A DNA stretch of 64,000 bases from Paracoccaceae bacterium (GTDB lineage Bacteria; Pseudomonadota; Alphaproteobacteria; Rhodobacterales; Rhodobacteraceae), in assembly GCA_024304985.1 (NCBI GenBank), contig JAMWZC010000008.1, positions 1 through 64,000 of the forward strand, in the 5' to 3' direction. Of this stretch, positions 1-8,412 are shown in pieces (position 1 is the first letter of the stretch; each line of letters begins with the position of its first letter). The notes under the pieces are model-generated. The model was not told where the DNA came from and made no database searches. It was given only the letters and a program-made list of their open reading frames with translations. A program made the position numbers and the translations under genes.

Positions 1-62
1 AAGAACTGATGAAACTGAGATAGCGGAACCTGTCGCAACGTACCTTGAGATTTCAGCCGGGA

Positions 63-1331
63 TCACCCCAATCGCGCGGCCCCTGCATGGACCAGGCGCG
101 CAGCCAGTTCATAGAACTGTCCTTTGGCCCCCGTGAAGGCTTCGGCATAGCCGTCCACAGCGTCCAGCGGCAGATGCGCCTCTTCCCCTGTCAGCAATGC
201 CTGTGCCGTGGCAGCCCCAATCACCGTGCCCGGACCGATACCACGACCCGAATAGCCAAAGACCGCATAACCCGCATCGCCCAGACGCATCACCTTGGGT
301 ATATGGTCCGACGTCATCGAGATGCGCCCTGACCAGAAATGCTCGAACGGCGCATCGCCGACTTGCGGGAAAAGCCGATTCAATGCGCGCCGCGCCCAGC
401 CTTCATGGAGCCCCAGCGCATCCGGGTTGCCCATCGCGCCAAGGATCACACGGCCAGCCTGATCCTTGCGGAAGGACGTCATCACTGTGCCGGTATCCCA
501 GCAGCCCTCACCCCCCGGAAGAACCTGTGCGGCGACGTTATGGCCCAGCGGCGCTGTGGCAAGTTGGAAGTAATGCACGGGCGTTGTGGAAGGCACATCC
601 GCGCCTTTGATCGGCTGATGGTAGGCATTGGTCGCCACCAGTATTTTACTTGCCTTTACAGATCCTTGCGATGTGTTAACGATCCAGCCGGTGCCATGTC
701 GCGCCATGGCGATGACCGGGCTATGTTCATGGATCCGCGCCCCATGCTGCACCGCAGCACGCGCCAAGCCGCGCGCATAGGCCAAGGGTTGGATGGTGCC
801 AGCGCGTGCATCGTGCAGCGCCCCATGCACCTTGTCGCTGCCCGTCCGCTGCCGCGCCTGATCGGCATCCAGCAGCGAGACTGGCGCACCCAGTGCCTTC
901 TGTTGTTCAAATCTGTTCCGCAAGTCTTTGAAACCATGCGCAGAATGCGCACAATGAAGAGTGCCCGCACGCACGGGTTCGCAGGCGATGTCATGGGTCT
1001 GGATCAGGTCGAACACTTGTCCCGGAGCCGCGGCCAGTGCCGCGTTCAGGCGGTTGCCCTGCGCCTGCCCCAAGGCATCACATACCGACTGCGGCGGCAA
1101 CCAAAGCCCGGCATTGACCAGCCCGACGTTGCGGCCAGAGCCACCGTGCCCGACTGTTTCAGCCTCAAGCAGCAGAACCGTGGCCCCGGCTTTCGCGGCG
1201 GACAGGGCCGCGGAGCACCCGGTGAAACCCCCACCGAGAATGCACAGATCAACGTCAGTTTCCCCTGTAAAAACATCTGCTTCGAAGGCTTCTTTCGCGC
1301 TGTCTCGCCACAGGTTCCGATCGGCGTTCAT
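63..1331 (-). CDS. FAD-dependent oxidoreductase, DAO family (amine/amino-acid oxidase type)
   Basis: About 422 residues. The N-terminus carries a dinucleotide-binding fold with the FAD motif LCILGGGFTG near residues 30-39, followed by a DAO-type body with a late GRGIGPG turn that usually contacts the flavin. Proteins of this shape oxidise amino acids or polyamines (for example gamma-glutamylputrescine oxidase, PuuB) and release H2O2 or pass on electrons; the substrate cannot be read from the sequence. The start at 1331 is chosen because GGAGGG lies just upstream; a frame extending to 1367 has no such site. It is followed (upstream on the minus strand) by glutaryl-CoA dehydrogenase about 100 bases away in the same direction, so a shared lysine/polyamine catabolism theme is possible but inferred. 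Confidence 0.85.
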   Translation of the reverse strand: MNADRNLWRDSAKEAFEADVFTGETDVDLCILGGGFTGCSAALSAAKAGATVLLLEAETVGHGGSGRNVGLVNAGLWLPPQSVCDALGQAQGNRLNAALAAAPGQVFDLIQTHDIACEPVRAGTLHCAHSAHGFKDLRNRFEQQKALGAPVSLLDADQARQRTGSDKVHGALHDARAGTIQPLAYARGLARAAVQHGARIHEHSPVIAMARHGTGWIVNTSQGSVKASKILVATNAYHQPIKGADVPSTTPVHYFQLATAPLGHNVAAQVLPGGEGCWDTGTVMTSFRKDQAGRVILGAMGNPDALGLHEGWARRALNRLFPQVGDAPFEHFWSGRISMTSDHIPKVMRLGDAGYAVFGYSGRGIGPGTVIGAATAQALLTGEEAHLPLDAVDGYAEAFTGAKGQFYELAARLVHAGAARLG

Positions 1332-1428
1332 GATCCCTCCGTTGGTTCTGCGATCTGCAACAGGCAACGGCGCGCCTGCCCCAAGGCAAAGCGCGCCGTT
1401 CCCGGTATTGTCAGCCCATCAGACCCGA

Positions 1429-2661
1429 TCAGAAGAACGCCTGCAACCCCGTCTGTGCACGCCCGAGGATGAGTGCATGCACATCATGCGCGCCCTCATA
1501 GGTATTCACGGTCTCAAGATTGACCATGTGACGGATCACGCCGAATTCCAGACTGATGCCGTTGCCACCGTGCATGTCACGGGACATGCGTGCAATATCA
1601 AGGGCTTTGCCGCAGTTGTTGCGCTTGACGATCGAGATCATCTCGGGCGCGGCCTTGGCGGCGTCCATCAGGCGGCCGACCTGCAGGCTGGCCTGCAAAC
1701 CCAAGGCGATCTCAGTCTGCATATCGGCCAGTTTCTTCTGGAAGAGCTGCGTCTGCGCCAAAGGGCGCTTGAACTGATGACGGTCCAGACCATACTGACG
1801 CGCCGCGTGCCAGCAGAACTCGGCTGCCCCCAGCACGCCCCAGCTGATGCCATAGCGGGCGCGGTTCAGACAGCCGAAGGGGCCTTTCAGACCCTCGACA
1901 TGGGGCAGCAGCGCATCCTCGCCGACCTCCACATTGTCCATCACGATCTCGCCGGTGATCGAGGCGCGCAGGGACATCTTGTTGCCGATCTTGGGCGCGC
2001 TCAGGCCCTTCATGCCCTTTTCCAGCACGAAGCCACGGATCTTGCCGCCATGCGCCTCGGATTTGGCCCAGACCACGAACACATCGGCGATGGGCGCGTT
2101 GGAGATCCACATCTTGGAGCCGGTCAGCACATAGCCACCATCGGTCTTGACCGCGCGGGTTTTCATCCCTGCGGGGTCCGAGCCGGCATCGGGTTCGGTC
2201 AGGCCGAAGCAGCCGATCCATTCGCCGCTGGCCAGTTTCGGCAGGTATTTCTGGCGCTGTTCTTCCGATCCATAGGCGTAGATCGGATACATCACGAGGC
2301 TGGATTGCACCGACATCATCGACCGATAGCCCGAATCGACGCGTTCGACCTCGCGCGCGACCAGGCCGTAGGACACGTAACCTGCGCCCAGACCGCCGTA
2401 TTCCTCAGGCGTGGTGACACCCAGAAGGCCCATCTCGCCCATCTCGCGAAAGATCTCGGGGTCGGTGTGTTCGTCGGCAAACGCCTTGAGCACGCGGGGT
2501 TGCAGTTTTTCCTGAGCATAGGCATGCGCGCTGTCGCGCATCATACGCTCTTCTTCGGTCAGCTGTTCGTCCAGACGGAAAGGGTCGGCCCAGTCGAACT
2601 GGCCCAGATCAGGCGCATCCTTGGCGCGCAGTTTCGGGGCTTGGCGGCTCATCTCGTTCAT
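1429..2661 (-). CDS. gcdH: Glutaryl-CoA dehydrogenase (acyl-CoA dehydrogenase family)
   Basis: About 410 residues with the full acyl-CoA dehydrogenase layout: helical N-domain, middle beta domain with [14 protein letters not shown] and KMWISNAP, and a C-terminal helical domain with [16 protein letters not shown] containing the catalytic glutamate (YEG). This signature fits glutaryl-CoA dehydrogenase, which oxidatively decarboxylates glutaryl-CoA to crotonyl-CoA in lysine and tryptophan breakdown, passing electrons to ETF. Start at 2661 is set by AAGGAGG seven bases upstream; a longer frame to 2745 has no such site. A LysR gene is divergent, and a large inverted repeat lies between them, so the regulator probably controls this gene. 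Confidence 0.92.
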   Translation of the reverse strand: MNEMSRQAPKLRAKDAPDLGQFDWADPFRLDEQLTEEERMMRDSAHAYAQEKLQPRVLKAFADEHTDPEIFREMGEMGLLGVTTPEEYGGLGAGYVSYGLVAREVERVDSGYRSMMSVQSSLVMYPIYAYGSEEQRQKYLPKLASGEWIGCFGLTEPDAGSDPAGMKTRAVKTDGGYVLTGSKMWISNAPIADVFVVWAKSEAHGGKIRGFVLEKGMKGLSAPKIGNKMSLRASITGEIVMDNVEVGEDALLPHVEGLKGPFGCLNRARYGISWGVLGAAEFCWHAARQYGLDRHQFKRPLAQTQLFQKKLADMQTEIALGLQASLQVGRLMDAAKAAPEMISIVKRNNCGKALDIARMSRDMHGGNGISLEFGVIRHMVNLETVNTYEGAHDVHALILGRAQTGLQAFF

Positions 2662-2753
2662 GGGGTCCTCCTTCAGGGGTCGATGCGCGGCTGTCAAAGG
2701 CAGCATCATGAGTTTTTCGCGCGGGACTGACTTGTCTGACTGCAAGTTACACC

Positions 2754-2801
2754 ATACTCATGAGGGGATGAAACGATAGTTTCGCATCCATTCATGAGTA
2801 T
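2754..2801. promoter_or_regulatory. Nested inverted repeat between gcdH and lysR-type gene (probable operator)
   Basis: ATACTCATGA at 2754-2763 is a perfect inverted copy of TCATGAGTAT at 2792-2801. Inside it lie GGATG (2766-2770) and CATCC (2785-2789), sharing the same centre at 2777.5, and GAAAC/GTTTC shifted by one base. The right end is only nine bases from the start of the LysR gene and the left end is about 90 bases upstream of gcdH. That is the expected position for a LysR-type operator giving both autoregulation and control of gcdH; the binding itself is inferred. Confidence 0.6.
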
Positions 2802-2810
2802 TCCGCATAG

Positions 2811-3719
2811 ATGATCGCCCCACGCCGCTTTCTGCCATCAATCGCCTCGCTCCGCGCGCTCGAGGCGCTGGACAGATTGGGCAGCGCCACGGCGGTGGCG
2901 GATGAGCTATCCCTGACCCAAAGCGCGGTCAGCCGGCAGATCCAGACGCTTGAGACCCAGATGGGTGTGCCGCTGGTCCAGCGCGAAGGGCGACGGATGG
3001 ACCTGACACCCCCTGCCCGCGCCTATGTGGCCGAAGTGCGCGAGGCGTTGCATCAGATCGCCCAGGCCTCGCTGCGGTTGCGGGTCCAGCCGCGTGGCGG
3101 GACCCTGGATCTGGCGATTCTGCCCACCTTCGGGATGCGCTGGCTGGTGCCGCGTCTGGCCGATTTCGCACGGCTGCACCCCGAGGTGACGATCAACATG
3201 GCCACGCGCCTGGCGCCATTCAACTTCGCCTCGCAACCCTTTGATGCTGCGATCCACTTTGGCGATGCCGACTGGGCCGGGACTGACAACATGCTGCTGC
3301 GCACGGAAACCGTCGTGGCGGTCTGCTCGCCCGATCTGGCAATGCGCCGTCCGCTGCGCCGGGCCGCCGATCTGATATCCCTGCCCCTGCTGCATATCGA
3401 GACGCGGCCCCGCGCCTGGGCGGATTGGTTCGCAAGTCATGGCGTCACGACAGAGCCGCCTCAGGGCACGCTCTATGACCAGTTCTCGACCATCACGCAG
3501 GCGGCGCTGCACGGTCTGGGTGTAGCGCTTTTGCCTGATTATCTGGCCGAGCAGGATCTGGCCGCCGGTCGTCTGGTCATGGCGTTCGGGGGGCCGACCC
3601 GCACGAGAGGCAGCTATTACCTTGTCTGGCCGCGCGTCAAATCGCAGGATCCGGCGCTGACGCTGTTCCGCGACTGGCTGGCCACCCAGACAGGAGACGA
3701 GGATACGCTGCCGCGCTGA
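2811..3719 (+). CDS. LysR family transcriptional regulator (GcvA/GcdR-like)
   Basis: 302 residues, normal LysR length. N-terminal winged helix (residues about 7-65) with the typical LSLTQSAVSRQIQTLE recognition helix, followed by a two-lobed periplasmic-binding-like effector domain. The N-terminal sequence FLPSIASLRALEALDRLG and the domain pattern resemble the GcvA subgroup. Divergent from gcdH across a 149-base gap holding a 48-base inverted repeat, so it is the likely regulator of glutarate/lysine catabolism in the manner of GcdR; the effector is unknown. It ends one base before the convergent kinase gene. Confidence 0.88.
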   Translation: MIAPRRFLPSIASLRALEALDRLGSATAVADELSLTQSAVSRQIQTLETQMGVPLVQREGRRMDLTPPARAYVAEVREALHQIAQASLRLRVQPRGGTLDLAILPTFGMRWLVPRLADFARLHPEVTINMATRLAPFNFASQPFDAAIHFGDADWAGTDNMLLRTETVVAVCSPDLAMRRPLRRAADLISLPLLHIETRPRAWADWFASHGVTTEPPQGTLYDQFSTITQAALHGLGVALLPDYLAEQDLAAGRLVMAFGGPTRTRGSYYLVWPRVKSQDPALTLFRDWLATQTGDEDTLPR

Positions 3720-4760
3720 TCATGTCGCGCGGGGAAGAATCACGGTAAAGCGACTGCCCTGCCCCAGCGCGCTGTCGATCCGCAACCGCCCGCGATGGCG
3801 GTTGACGATGTGCTTGACGATGGCCAGCCCGAGCCCGGTGCCGCCCATCTCGCGCGAGCGGTGGCCGTCCACGCGGTAGAACCGCTCGGTCAGGCGCGGG
3901 ATATGCACGGGGTCGATGCCGGGGCCGTTGTCGATCACGGCTATGCTGAGGGCCGGCTCACGCAGCGAAGGGTCGCGGTCCAGCGCCGTCACCTGCACCT
4001 GCACCTCTGGCGGACGACCGCCGTATTTGATGGCATTCTCGATCAGGTTGCCAAAGACCTGCCGCAACTGATCGGCATCACCCGCCACGTAAAGCGGAGC
4101 CTCGCCCAACCGGGACTGCAACGCGCCTCCCGCCTTTTCTGCAAGAGGCTCCAGATTGCGCAGGACCGATCCCAGCAGGTCTGTCAGATCAAGCCGGGTA
4201 TCGGGGCGCACGCGCTCCATTTCCTCGACCTGGCTCAGGGACAGAAGGTCGCGCACCAGGCGGTTCATCCGCTGCGCCTCATTCGCCATGATGCCCAGAA
4301 AGCGGTCCCTGGCCTGGGAATCATCCTTGGCCGGGCCTTGCAACGTCTCGATGAAGCCGATTAGCGCAGTCAGGGGCGTGCGCAATTCATGGCTGACATT
4401 GGCCACGAAATCGCGCCGCATCTGGCCGATCTGCTGCTGGTTGGTGACATCCTCGAAACTGATCAGCACACCCGTCGCGGGGCCTGCATCCACATGGGCG
4501 CAATGCACCGCATAGATCACGTCCTGCGTCCCGTCCTTGGCCAAGTAGCGCGCCGTTTGCGGCAGGCGCTGCGCCCTTGCGCCGCCCACGGCGTCCAGCA
4601 CCGTTGGTTGCCGGATCATGGTGATGAAGGGACGCCCCTCGACAGCGCCGAAAAGGGCCTCCCCCCGTGCGTTCACGCCCAGGATCCGGTCGCCCTCGCC
4701 CAGAAAGACTGCGGGCAAGGGCACAGCGTCAAGGATGCTGCGGATCGTGGCGTCGGGCAT
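3720..4760 (-). CDS. Soluble PAS-sensor histidine kinase, PhoR-like
   Basis: 346 residues. An N-terminal PAS domain (about 1-105) is followed by a HisKA dimerisation domain with the phospho-acceptor motif VSHELRTPLTALIGF, then a HATPase_c domain with N box NLIENAIKYG, G1 VIDNGPGI and G2 GGTGLGLAIVKHI. The combination matches the cytoplasmic part of PhoR, the phosphate-starvation kinase, but no membrane segment or CHASE-like sensor is present, and no phoB, pstSCAB or phoU lies beside it. It starts three bases after the stop of the upstream PLP enzyme gene on the same strand, without a clear ribosome site of its own, so it is probably translationally coupled. The PhoR assignment is by similarity only. 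Confidence 0.82.
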   Translation of the reverse strand: MPDATIRSILDAVPLPAVFLGEGDRILGVNARGEALFGAVEGRPFITMIRQPTVLDAVGGARAQRLPQTARYLAKDGTQDVIYAVHCAHVDAGPATGVLISFEDVTNQQQIGQMRRDFVANVSHELRTPLTALIGFIETLQGPAKDDSQARDRFLGIMANEAQRMNRLVRDLLSLSQVEEMERVRPDTRLDLTDLLGSVLRNLEPLAEKAGGALQSRLGEAPLYVAGDADQLRQVFGNLIENAIKYGGRPPEVQVQVTALDRDPSLREPALSIAVIDNGPGIDPVHIPRLTERFYRVDGHRSREMGGTGLGLAIVKHIVNRHRGRLRIDSALGQGSRFTVILPRAT

Positions 4761-4763
4761 CTG

Positions 4764-5951
4764 TCAGCCCGCGCCGCGCGTGGCGGCTACGGCGCGCGCA
4801 AAGACCGCCAAAAGCGCCTCCGGCTCTTCCAGACCGACCGAGACGCGGAAGAACCCCTCGCTCATGCCAAGCGCCTCACGTTCCGCCGCAGGCAGGGCGC
4901 GGTGCGAGGAACTGGCCGGATGCGACAGCGTGGTGCCCACATCGCCAAGCGTCGGCGCAAAGGCCAGACCATCGGCGGCACGGGTAAAGGCATTGGCGGC
5001 CGCGCGTCCGCCCTCCAGCTCGAAGCTGACCATGTTACAGCCGCGCGTGCCCAGCAATTCGCCCGCCCGCGCCCGGTCAGGGTGATCTGCGCGCATCGGA
5101 TAGAGCACACGTTTGACGCCCGGCAAGCCCGCCAGATGATCGGCCAGCGCCGCGGCATTCGCCTCGGCCCGGTCGAAACGCAGGTTGAAGGTCGCCAGTC
5201 CCCGCTCGGCGAGCCAGCAATCAAACGGGCTGGCGGTCAGGCCGGTGGTGACGGCGAAATCATAGATCGCTTTTTGCAGCACCGGATCGGCGGCGCAGGC
5301 ATAGCCCAGCGTCACATCGGAATGGCCGGCCAGCAGCTTGGTTACGGAATGGATGACGATATCGGCGCCCGCCTCAAAGGGGCGATAGGCGCGGGGTGTG
5401 GTAAAGGTATTGTCCACCGCCAGCAGGATGCCGCGCGTCTTGCAAAGCTTGGCCAGACCTTCGATATCGGCCACGCGCAGCGTCGGGTTCGACACGACCT
5501 CGACCAGAATCATGCGGGTTTCAGGGCGAAGCGCCGCCTCCATCGCGGCTACATCGGTGGGATCGGCCAGACTGGTGACAATGCCCAGACGCGGCAGGTC
5601 CTGCTTCATCAGGCGCAAGGACCGGCCGTAAAGCTGATCGCCCCCCAGAACGTGATCGCCCGCCTTGAGCAGACCCATCATCACCGCTGTGACGGCCGAC
5701 ATCCCCGAAGAGGTGACGATCCCGCCCTGCCCGCCTTCCAGCAGGTCGATCCGCTGCGCCAGCACATCGGCATTGGGATGACCCTCACGCGCATAGGTAT
5801 AGCCCTGCGTGCGCCCCTCATATTGGGCGTCCAGATCGTCCGGCGTGTCCGAGGCATACACGACCGACGGGCTGAGCGGCGTCACCACCGGGCGGCTGAT
5901 GCTGTCAGGCAGGGGAACGGGGCGGATCAGCGATCCTTTGGAGTTCTTCAT
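4764..5951 (-). CDS. PLP-dependent trans-sulfuration enzyme (cystathionine/O-acylhomoserine family)
   Basis: About 395 residues of the Cys/Met metabolism PLP family. The cofactor-binding lysine sits in VIHSVTKLLAGHSDV and the phosphate-contacting GMSAVTAVMM lies near residue 90. Members are cystathionine gamma-synthase, cystathionine lyase, O-succinylhomoserine sulfhydrylase (MetZ) and methionine gamma-lyase; the sequence does not let me choose. Start at 5951 is supported by AGGAAAG nine bases upstream; a frame to 6017 lacks this. No SAM riboswitch-like structure is evident in the 132 bases upstream. The PhoR-like kinase follows after three bases, which is an unusual partner. Confidence 0.85.
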   Translation of the reverse strand: MKNSKGSLIRPVPLPDSISRPVVTPLSPSVVYASDTPDDLDAQYEGRTQGYTYAREGHPNADVLAQRIDLLEGGQGGIVTSSGMSAVTAVMMGLLKAGDHVLGGDQLYGRSLRLMKQDLPRLGIVTSLADPTDVAAMEAALRPETRMILVEVVSNPTLRVADIEGLAKLCKTRGILLAVDNTFTTPRAYRPFEAGADIVIHSVTKLLAGHSDVTLGYACAADPVLQKAIYDFAVTTGLTASPFDCWLAERGLATFNLRFDRAEANAAALADHLAGLPGVKRVLYPMRADHPDRARAGELLGTRGCNMVSFELEGGRAAANAFTRAADGLAFAPTLGDVGTTLSHPASSSHRALPAAEREALGMSEGFFRVSVGLEEPEALLAVFARAVAATRGAG

Positions 5952-6044
5952 GGCTTGTCTTTCCTGTTGCTGCGCAACAACTGGCACAGGCCGCAGGCGA
6001 CAGCAAGCGGTGGCCATGGCCCCTGCCCCCAGTTTCGCCCTGTG

Positions 6045-6066
6045 TTTCTTCTTGCCTTAAATATCC
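6045..6066. repeat. Dispersed 22-base intergenic motif, copy 1
   Basis: TTTCTTCTTGC-CTT-AAATATCC lies in the gap between the gamma-carbonic anhydrase and PLP enzyme genes. It matches the copy at 56395-56416 at 19 of 22 positions, the differences being three adjacent bases, and a more diverged copy is at 45103-45124. Confidence 0.55.
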
Positions 6067-6083
6067 CTGCGCAGCCTCACCGC

Positions 6084-6611
6084 TCAGAGCGCGGTCAGAC
6101 CTTTGGCGAAACGGCGCATGTTCATCTGGTATCCCAGCGCCGAGCGGCGCAGGCCCTCGATCGCGGCCTCGTCCAGTTGCCGCACCACCTTGCCGGGCGC
6201 CCCCATGACCAGCGATCCGTCGGGGATCTCCTTGCCTTCAGTCACCAGTGCCCCTGCCCCGATCAGGCAGTTCCGGCCGATCTTTGCCCCGTTCAGGATC
6301 GTGGCCCCCATGCCGATCAGGGTATTGTCGCCTATGGTGCAGCCATGCAGCATCGCCTTGTGCCCGATGGTGCAATTTGCACCCACCGTCAGCGGATAGC
6401 CGATATCGGTGTGCATGACGGTGTTTTCCTGCACATTGCTGCCCGCGCCGATATGGATCACCTCGTTGTCGCCGCGCAGCGTCGCGCCGAACCAGACCGA
6501 GGCCCCGCTCTCCAGCACCACATGGCCGATGACATTGGCATCAGGGGCGATCCAGCAATCCCCGTCGGCGGGCAGGTGCGGGGATTTTCCATCCAAAGCG
6601 TAAAGTGTCAT
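6084..6611 (-). CDS. Gamma-carbonic anhydrase family protein (left-handed beta-helix)
   Basis: 175 residues of hexapeptide repeats, as in CaiE/PaaY/YrdA and Cam proteins. The sequence shows the repeated turns with the metal-site histidines (in [17 protein letters not shown] and [11 protein letters not shown]) and the conserved QENTVMH and GMGATILNG. Such proteins are trimeric, zinc-binding carbonic anhydrases or acyltransferase-related proteins; the physiological role in alphaproteobacteria is unclear. The start overlaps the gmk stop by four bases (ATGA), indicating translational coupling in a yicC-gmk-gamma-CA operon. Confidence 0.88.
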   Translation of the reverse strand: MTLYALDGKSPHLPADGDCWIAPDANVIGHVVLESGASVWFGATLRGDNEVIHIGAGSNVQENTVMHTDIGYPLTVGANCTIGHKAMLHGCTIGDNTLIGMGATILNGAKIGRNCLIGAGALVTEGKEIPDGSLVMGAPGKVVRQLDEAAIEGLRRSALGYQMNMRRFAKGLTAL

Positions 6612-7249
6612 GTGCGATCCTCGAATTCGGAGTTCAATGTGCGGACAAAGCCGTTCAGCCCGGTCTGCCGGTCGCGGCGCAGCCGTTCGGCGGTGATGAT
6701 GGCCAGAAGATTGGCCGTACTGCGGTCCAGATCGTCATTGACCAGCACATAGTCATATTCGGCCCAATGGCTGATCTCGTCGCGCGATTTCTGCATCCGT
6801 CCCGCGATCACCTCGTCGCTGTCCTGCCCACGCGTGCGCAGACGGCGATCCAATTCGCGGATCGAAGGCGGCAGGATGAAAATCGACACCACATCCTTGC
6901 CAAGGCTGGAATTGCGGATCTGCTGTCCGCCTTGCCAGTCGATGTCGAACAGGACGTCCTTGCCGGCGGTGATCGCCGCCTCGACCGGGGCCTTGGGGCT
7001 GCCGTAAAGGTTGCCGAACACCTCGGCATGTTCCAGCATCGCGTCGCCGGCCACCATCGCCTCGAATTCGGCCCGGCTGTGGAAATAGTATTCGCGGCCA
7101 TGTTCCTCGCCCGGGCGCGGCGACCGGGTGGTAGCCGAAACCGAGAAGCGGATCGTCGGGTCCCAGTCGCGCAACCTTTTGGCCAGCGTGGATTTTCCAG
7201 CGCCCGAGGGTGAGGACAGGATGATCAGAAGCCCGCGCCGTTGTTCCAT
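6608..7249 (-). CDS. gmk: Guanylate kinase
   Basis: About 213 residues, standard length. Phosphorylates GMP to GDP with ATP. P-loop [10 protein letters not shown] near residues 13-22, GMP-binding region with [19 protein letters not shown], and the DIDWQGG motif characteristic of guanylate kinases. I place the start at 7249 (MEQRRGLLI), where GGAAAG lies seven bases upstream and which fits the family N-terminus; ATG codons at 7264 and 7267 are alternatives just after the yicC stop. It is sandwiched between yicC and the gamma-CA gene, with a four-base overlap to the latter. Confidence 0.95.
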   Translation of the reverse strand: MEQRRGLLIILSSPSGAGKSTLAKRLRDWDPTIRFSVSATTRSPRPGEEHGREYYFHSRAEFEAMVAGDAMLEHAEVFGNLYGSPKAPVEAAITAGKDVLFDIDWQGGQQIRNSSLGKDVVSIFILPPSIRELDRRLRTRGQDSDEVIAGRMQKSRDEISHWAEYDYVLVNDDLDRSTANLLAIITAERLRRDRQTGLNGFVRTLNSEFEDRT

Positions 7250-7274
7250 GGTCTTGCTTTCCATCATCTTGCCC

Positions 7275-8165
7275 TTACTGGATGTTCTGGACCTGCTCGC
7301 GCATCTGGTCGATCACGGTTTTCAGGTCCAGCCCGATCCGGGTCAAGGCTTTATGCTGCGATTTGGAACACAGGGTATTGGCCTCGCGGTTGAACTCCTG
7401 CATCAGGAAATCCAGCTTGCGGCCCACGGGTTCGGGACTGCTCAGAAGCGCGCGGGACGCGTCGATATGGGCGCGCAGACGGTCCACCTCCTCGGTCACA
7501 TCGGCCTTGACCGCGATCAGCGCCAATTCCTGCGCCACGCGCTGCGGATCGGCCCCGTCGGCATTGTCCAGCACGCGGGCCAGATTGGCACGCAGCGTCG
7601 CGGCCATCTCGGCGGCGCGGGCTTCGGTTGCGGCGGCGATCTGGTCGACCAGCGTGGCGATCTGCGTGATCTGCCCGTCGATCACGCCCTGCAGCGCGCG
7701 CCCCTCGGCACGGCGCATCGCGCGGAAGTCGGCCAGCACGGTTTCGAAATCCGCCATGAGAGCGGCCAGCAGCGGGCCGCTTTCCTGATCCAGCCCGCGA
7801 CTTTCCAGAACGCCGCGCACCCCGAGGATATCGGCGGCCGTGGCCGGGGCCAGCGACAGGCCGGTCTGCATCGCCTCGGCCTCGACCTGGGCCATGGCGC
7901 GCAGCGCTGCGTTCAGCCCGGCCGGATTGACCGAAAGTTCCACTGCACCTTCGTCACGCGAGAGCCGCAGGTTCAGCGTGACATTGCCGCGTCCGACCTC
8001 GGTCGTCAGACGCGTGCGCAGCCGCGCCTCAAGCCCCTCGATCCAGTCGGGCACGCGCAACCGCAGATCCAGCCCCTTGCCGTTGACGCTGCGCAGGTCC
8101 CAGCTCCAGCTGGCCCCCAGCGCGGCCCCCTTGGCGGTTGCAAATCCGGTCATTGATTCTATCAC
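7275..8165 (-). CDS. yicC: YicC family endoribonuclease-like protein
   Basis: About 296 residues with the YicC N-terminal signature [10 protein letters not shown] and the C-terminal DUF1732 region ending in [29 protein letters not shown]-like sequence ([34 protein letters not shown]). E. coli YicC has been described as an endoribonuclease influencing small-RNA stability. I choose a GTG start at 8165 because GGAGGAG lies eight bases upstream; an ATG at 8153 (MTGFA) would be too far from it and an ATG at 8192 lies upstream of the site. First gene of the yicC-gmk-gamma-CA operon, the usual order in this group. Confidence 0.9.
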   Translation of the reverse strand: MIESMTGFATAKGAALGASWSWDLRSVNGKGLDLRLRVPDWIEGLEARLRTRLTTEVGRGNVTLNLRLSRDEGAVELSVNPAGLNAALRAMAQVEAEAMQTGLSLAPATAADILGVRGVLESRGLDQESGPLLAALMADFETVLADFRAMRRAEGRALQGVIDGQITQIATLVDQIAAATEARAAEMAATLRANLARVLDNADGADPQRVAQELALIAVKADVTEEVDRLRAHIDASRALLSSPEPVGRKLDFLMQEFNREANTLCSKSQHKALTRIGLDLKTVIDQMREQVQNIQ

Positions 8166-8256
8166 CTGCGGCACTCCTCCGTTGGCAATCATGGCGCTTG
8201 GAGCGATGCCCTAATGCTTACCGCCCTAAACGGCAAGAACCCGCCCTCTGCCCGAA

Positions 8257-8323
8257 GGTTAACCACGCCTTGCGATTTCACGACAAATTTTCGACGACTC
8301 GTGGCACATTAAGGAAAGAGTAA
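8257..8323 (+). promoter_or_regulatory. Possible CtrA sites upstream of the PAS gene
   Basis: GGTTAACCA at 8257-8265 contains the TTAACCA half-site, and TTAA-N7-GTAA at 8309-8323 differs from the CtrA consensus TTAA-N7-TTAA at one base. Both lie 90-155 bases before the PAS gene start. The motif is short and AT-rich in a GC-rich genome, which makes it noticeable but not conclusive. Confidence 0.3.
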
Positions 8324-8412
8324 CAGTCCCTGGCCTAGGATCGGCTACAGGACCGGTCGTCGGTTCCTATCCCCTCACTGTGTCAGGCCCGGCGCGACAA
8401 GGACCAGCCGTG

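Noticed and set aside
1-62. A possible C-terminal end of a plus-strand gene (frame ending TAG at 21-23)
   Set aside because: Only six codons are visible, so it cannot be supported.
5952-6083. A SAM or other riboswitch upstream of the PLP enzyme
   Set aside because: The 132-base gap shows no conserved riboswitch core or stable multi-stem structure that I can recognise.
4389-6752. A 787-codon plus-strand open frame opposite the kinase, PLP enzyme and gamma-CA genes
   Set aside because: It is antisense to three well-recognised genes; the rich His/Arg/Gln composition is what GC-biased third positions produce in the complementary frame.
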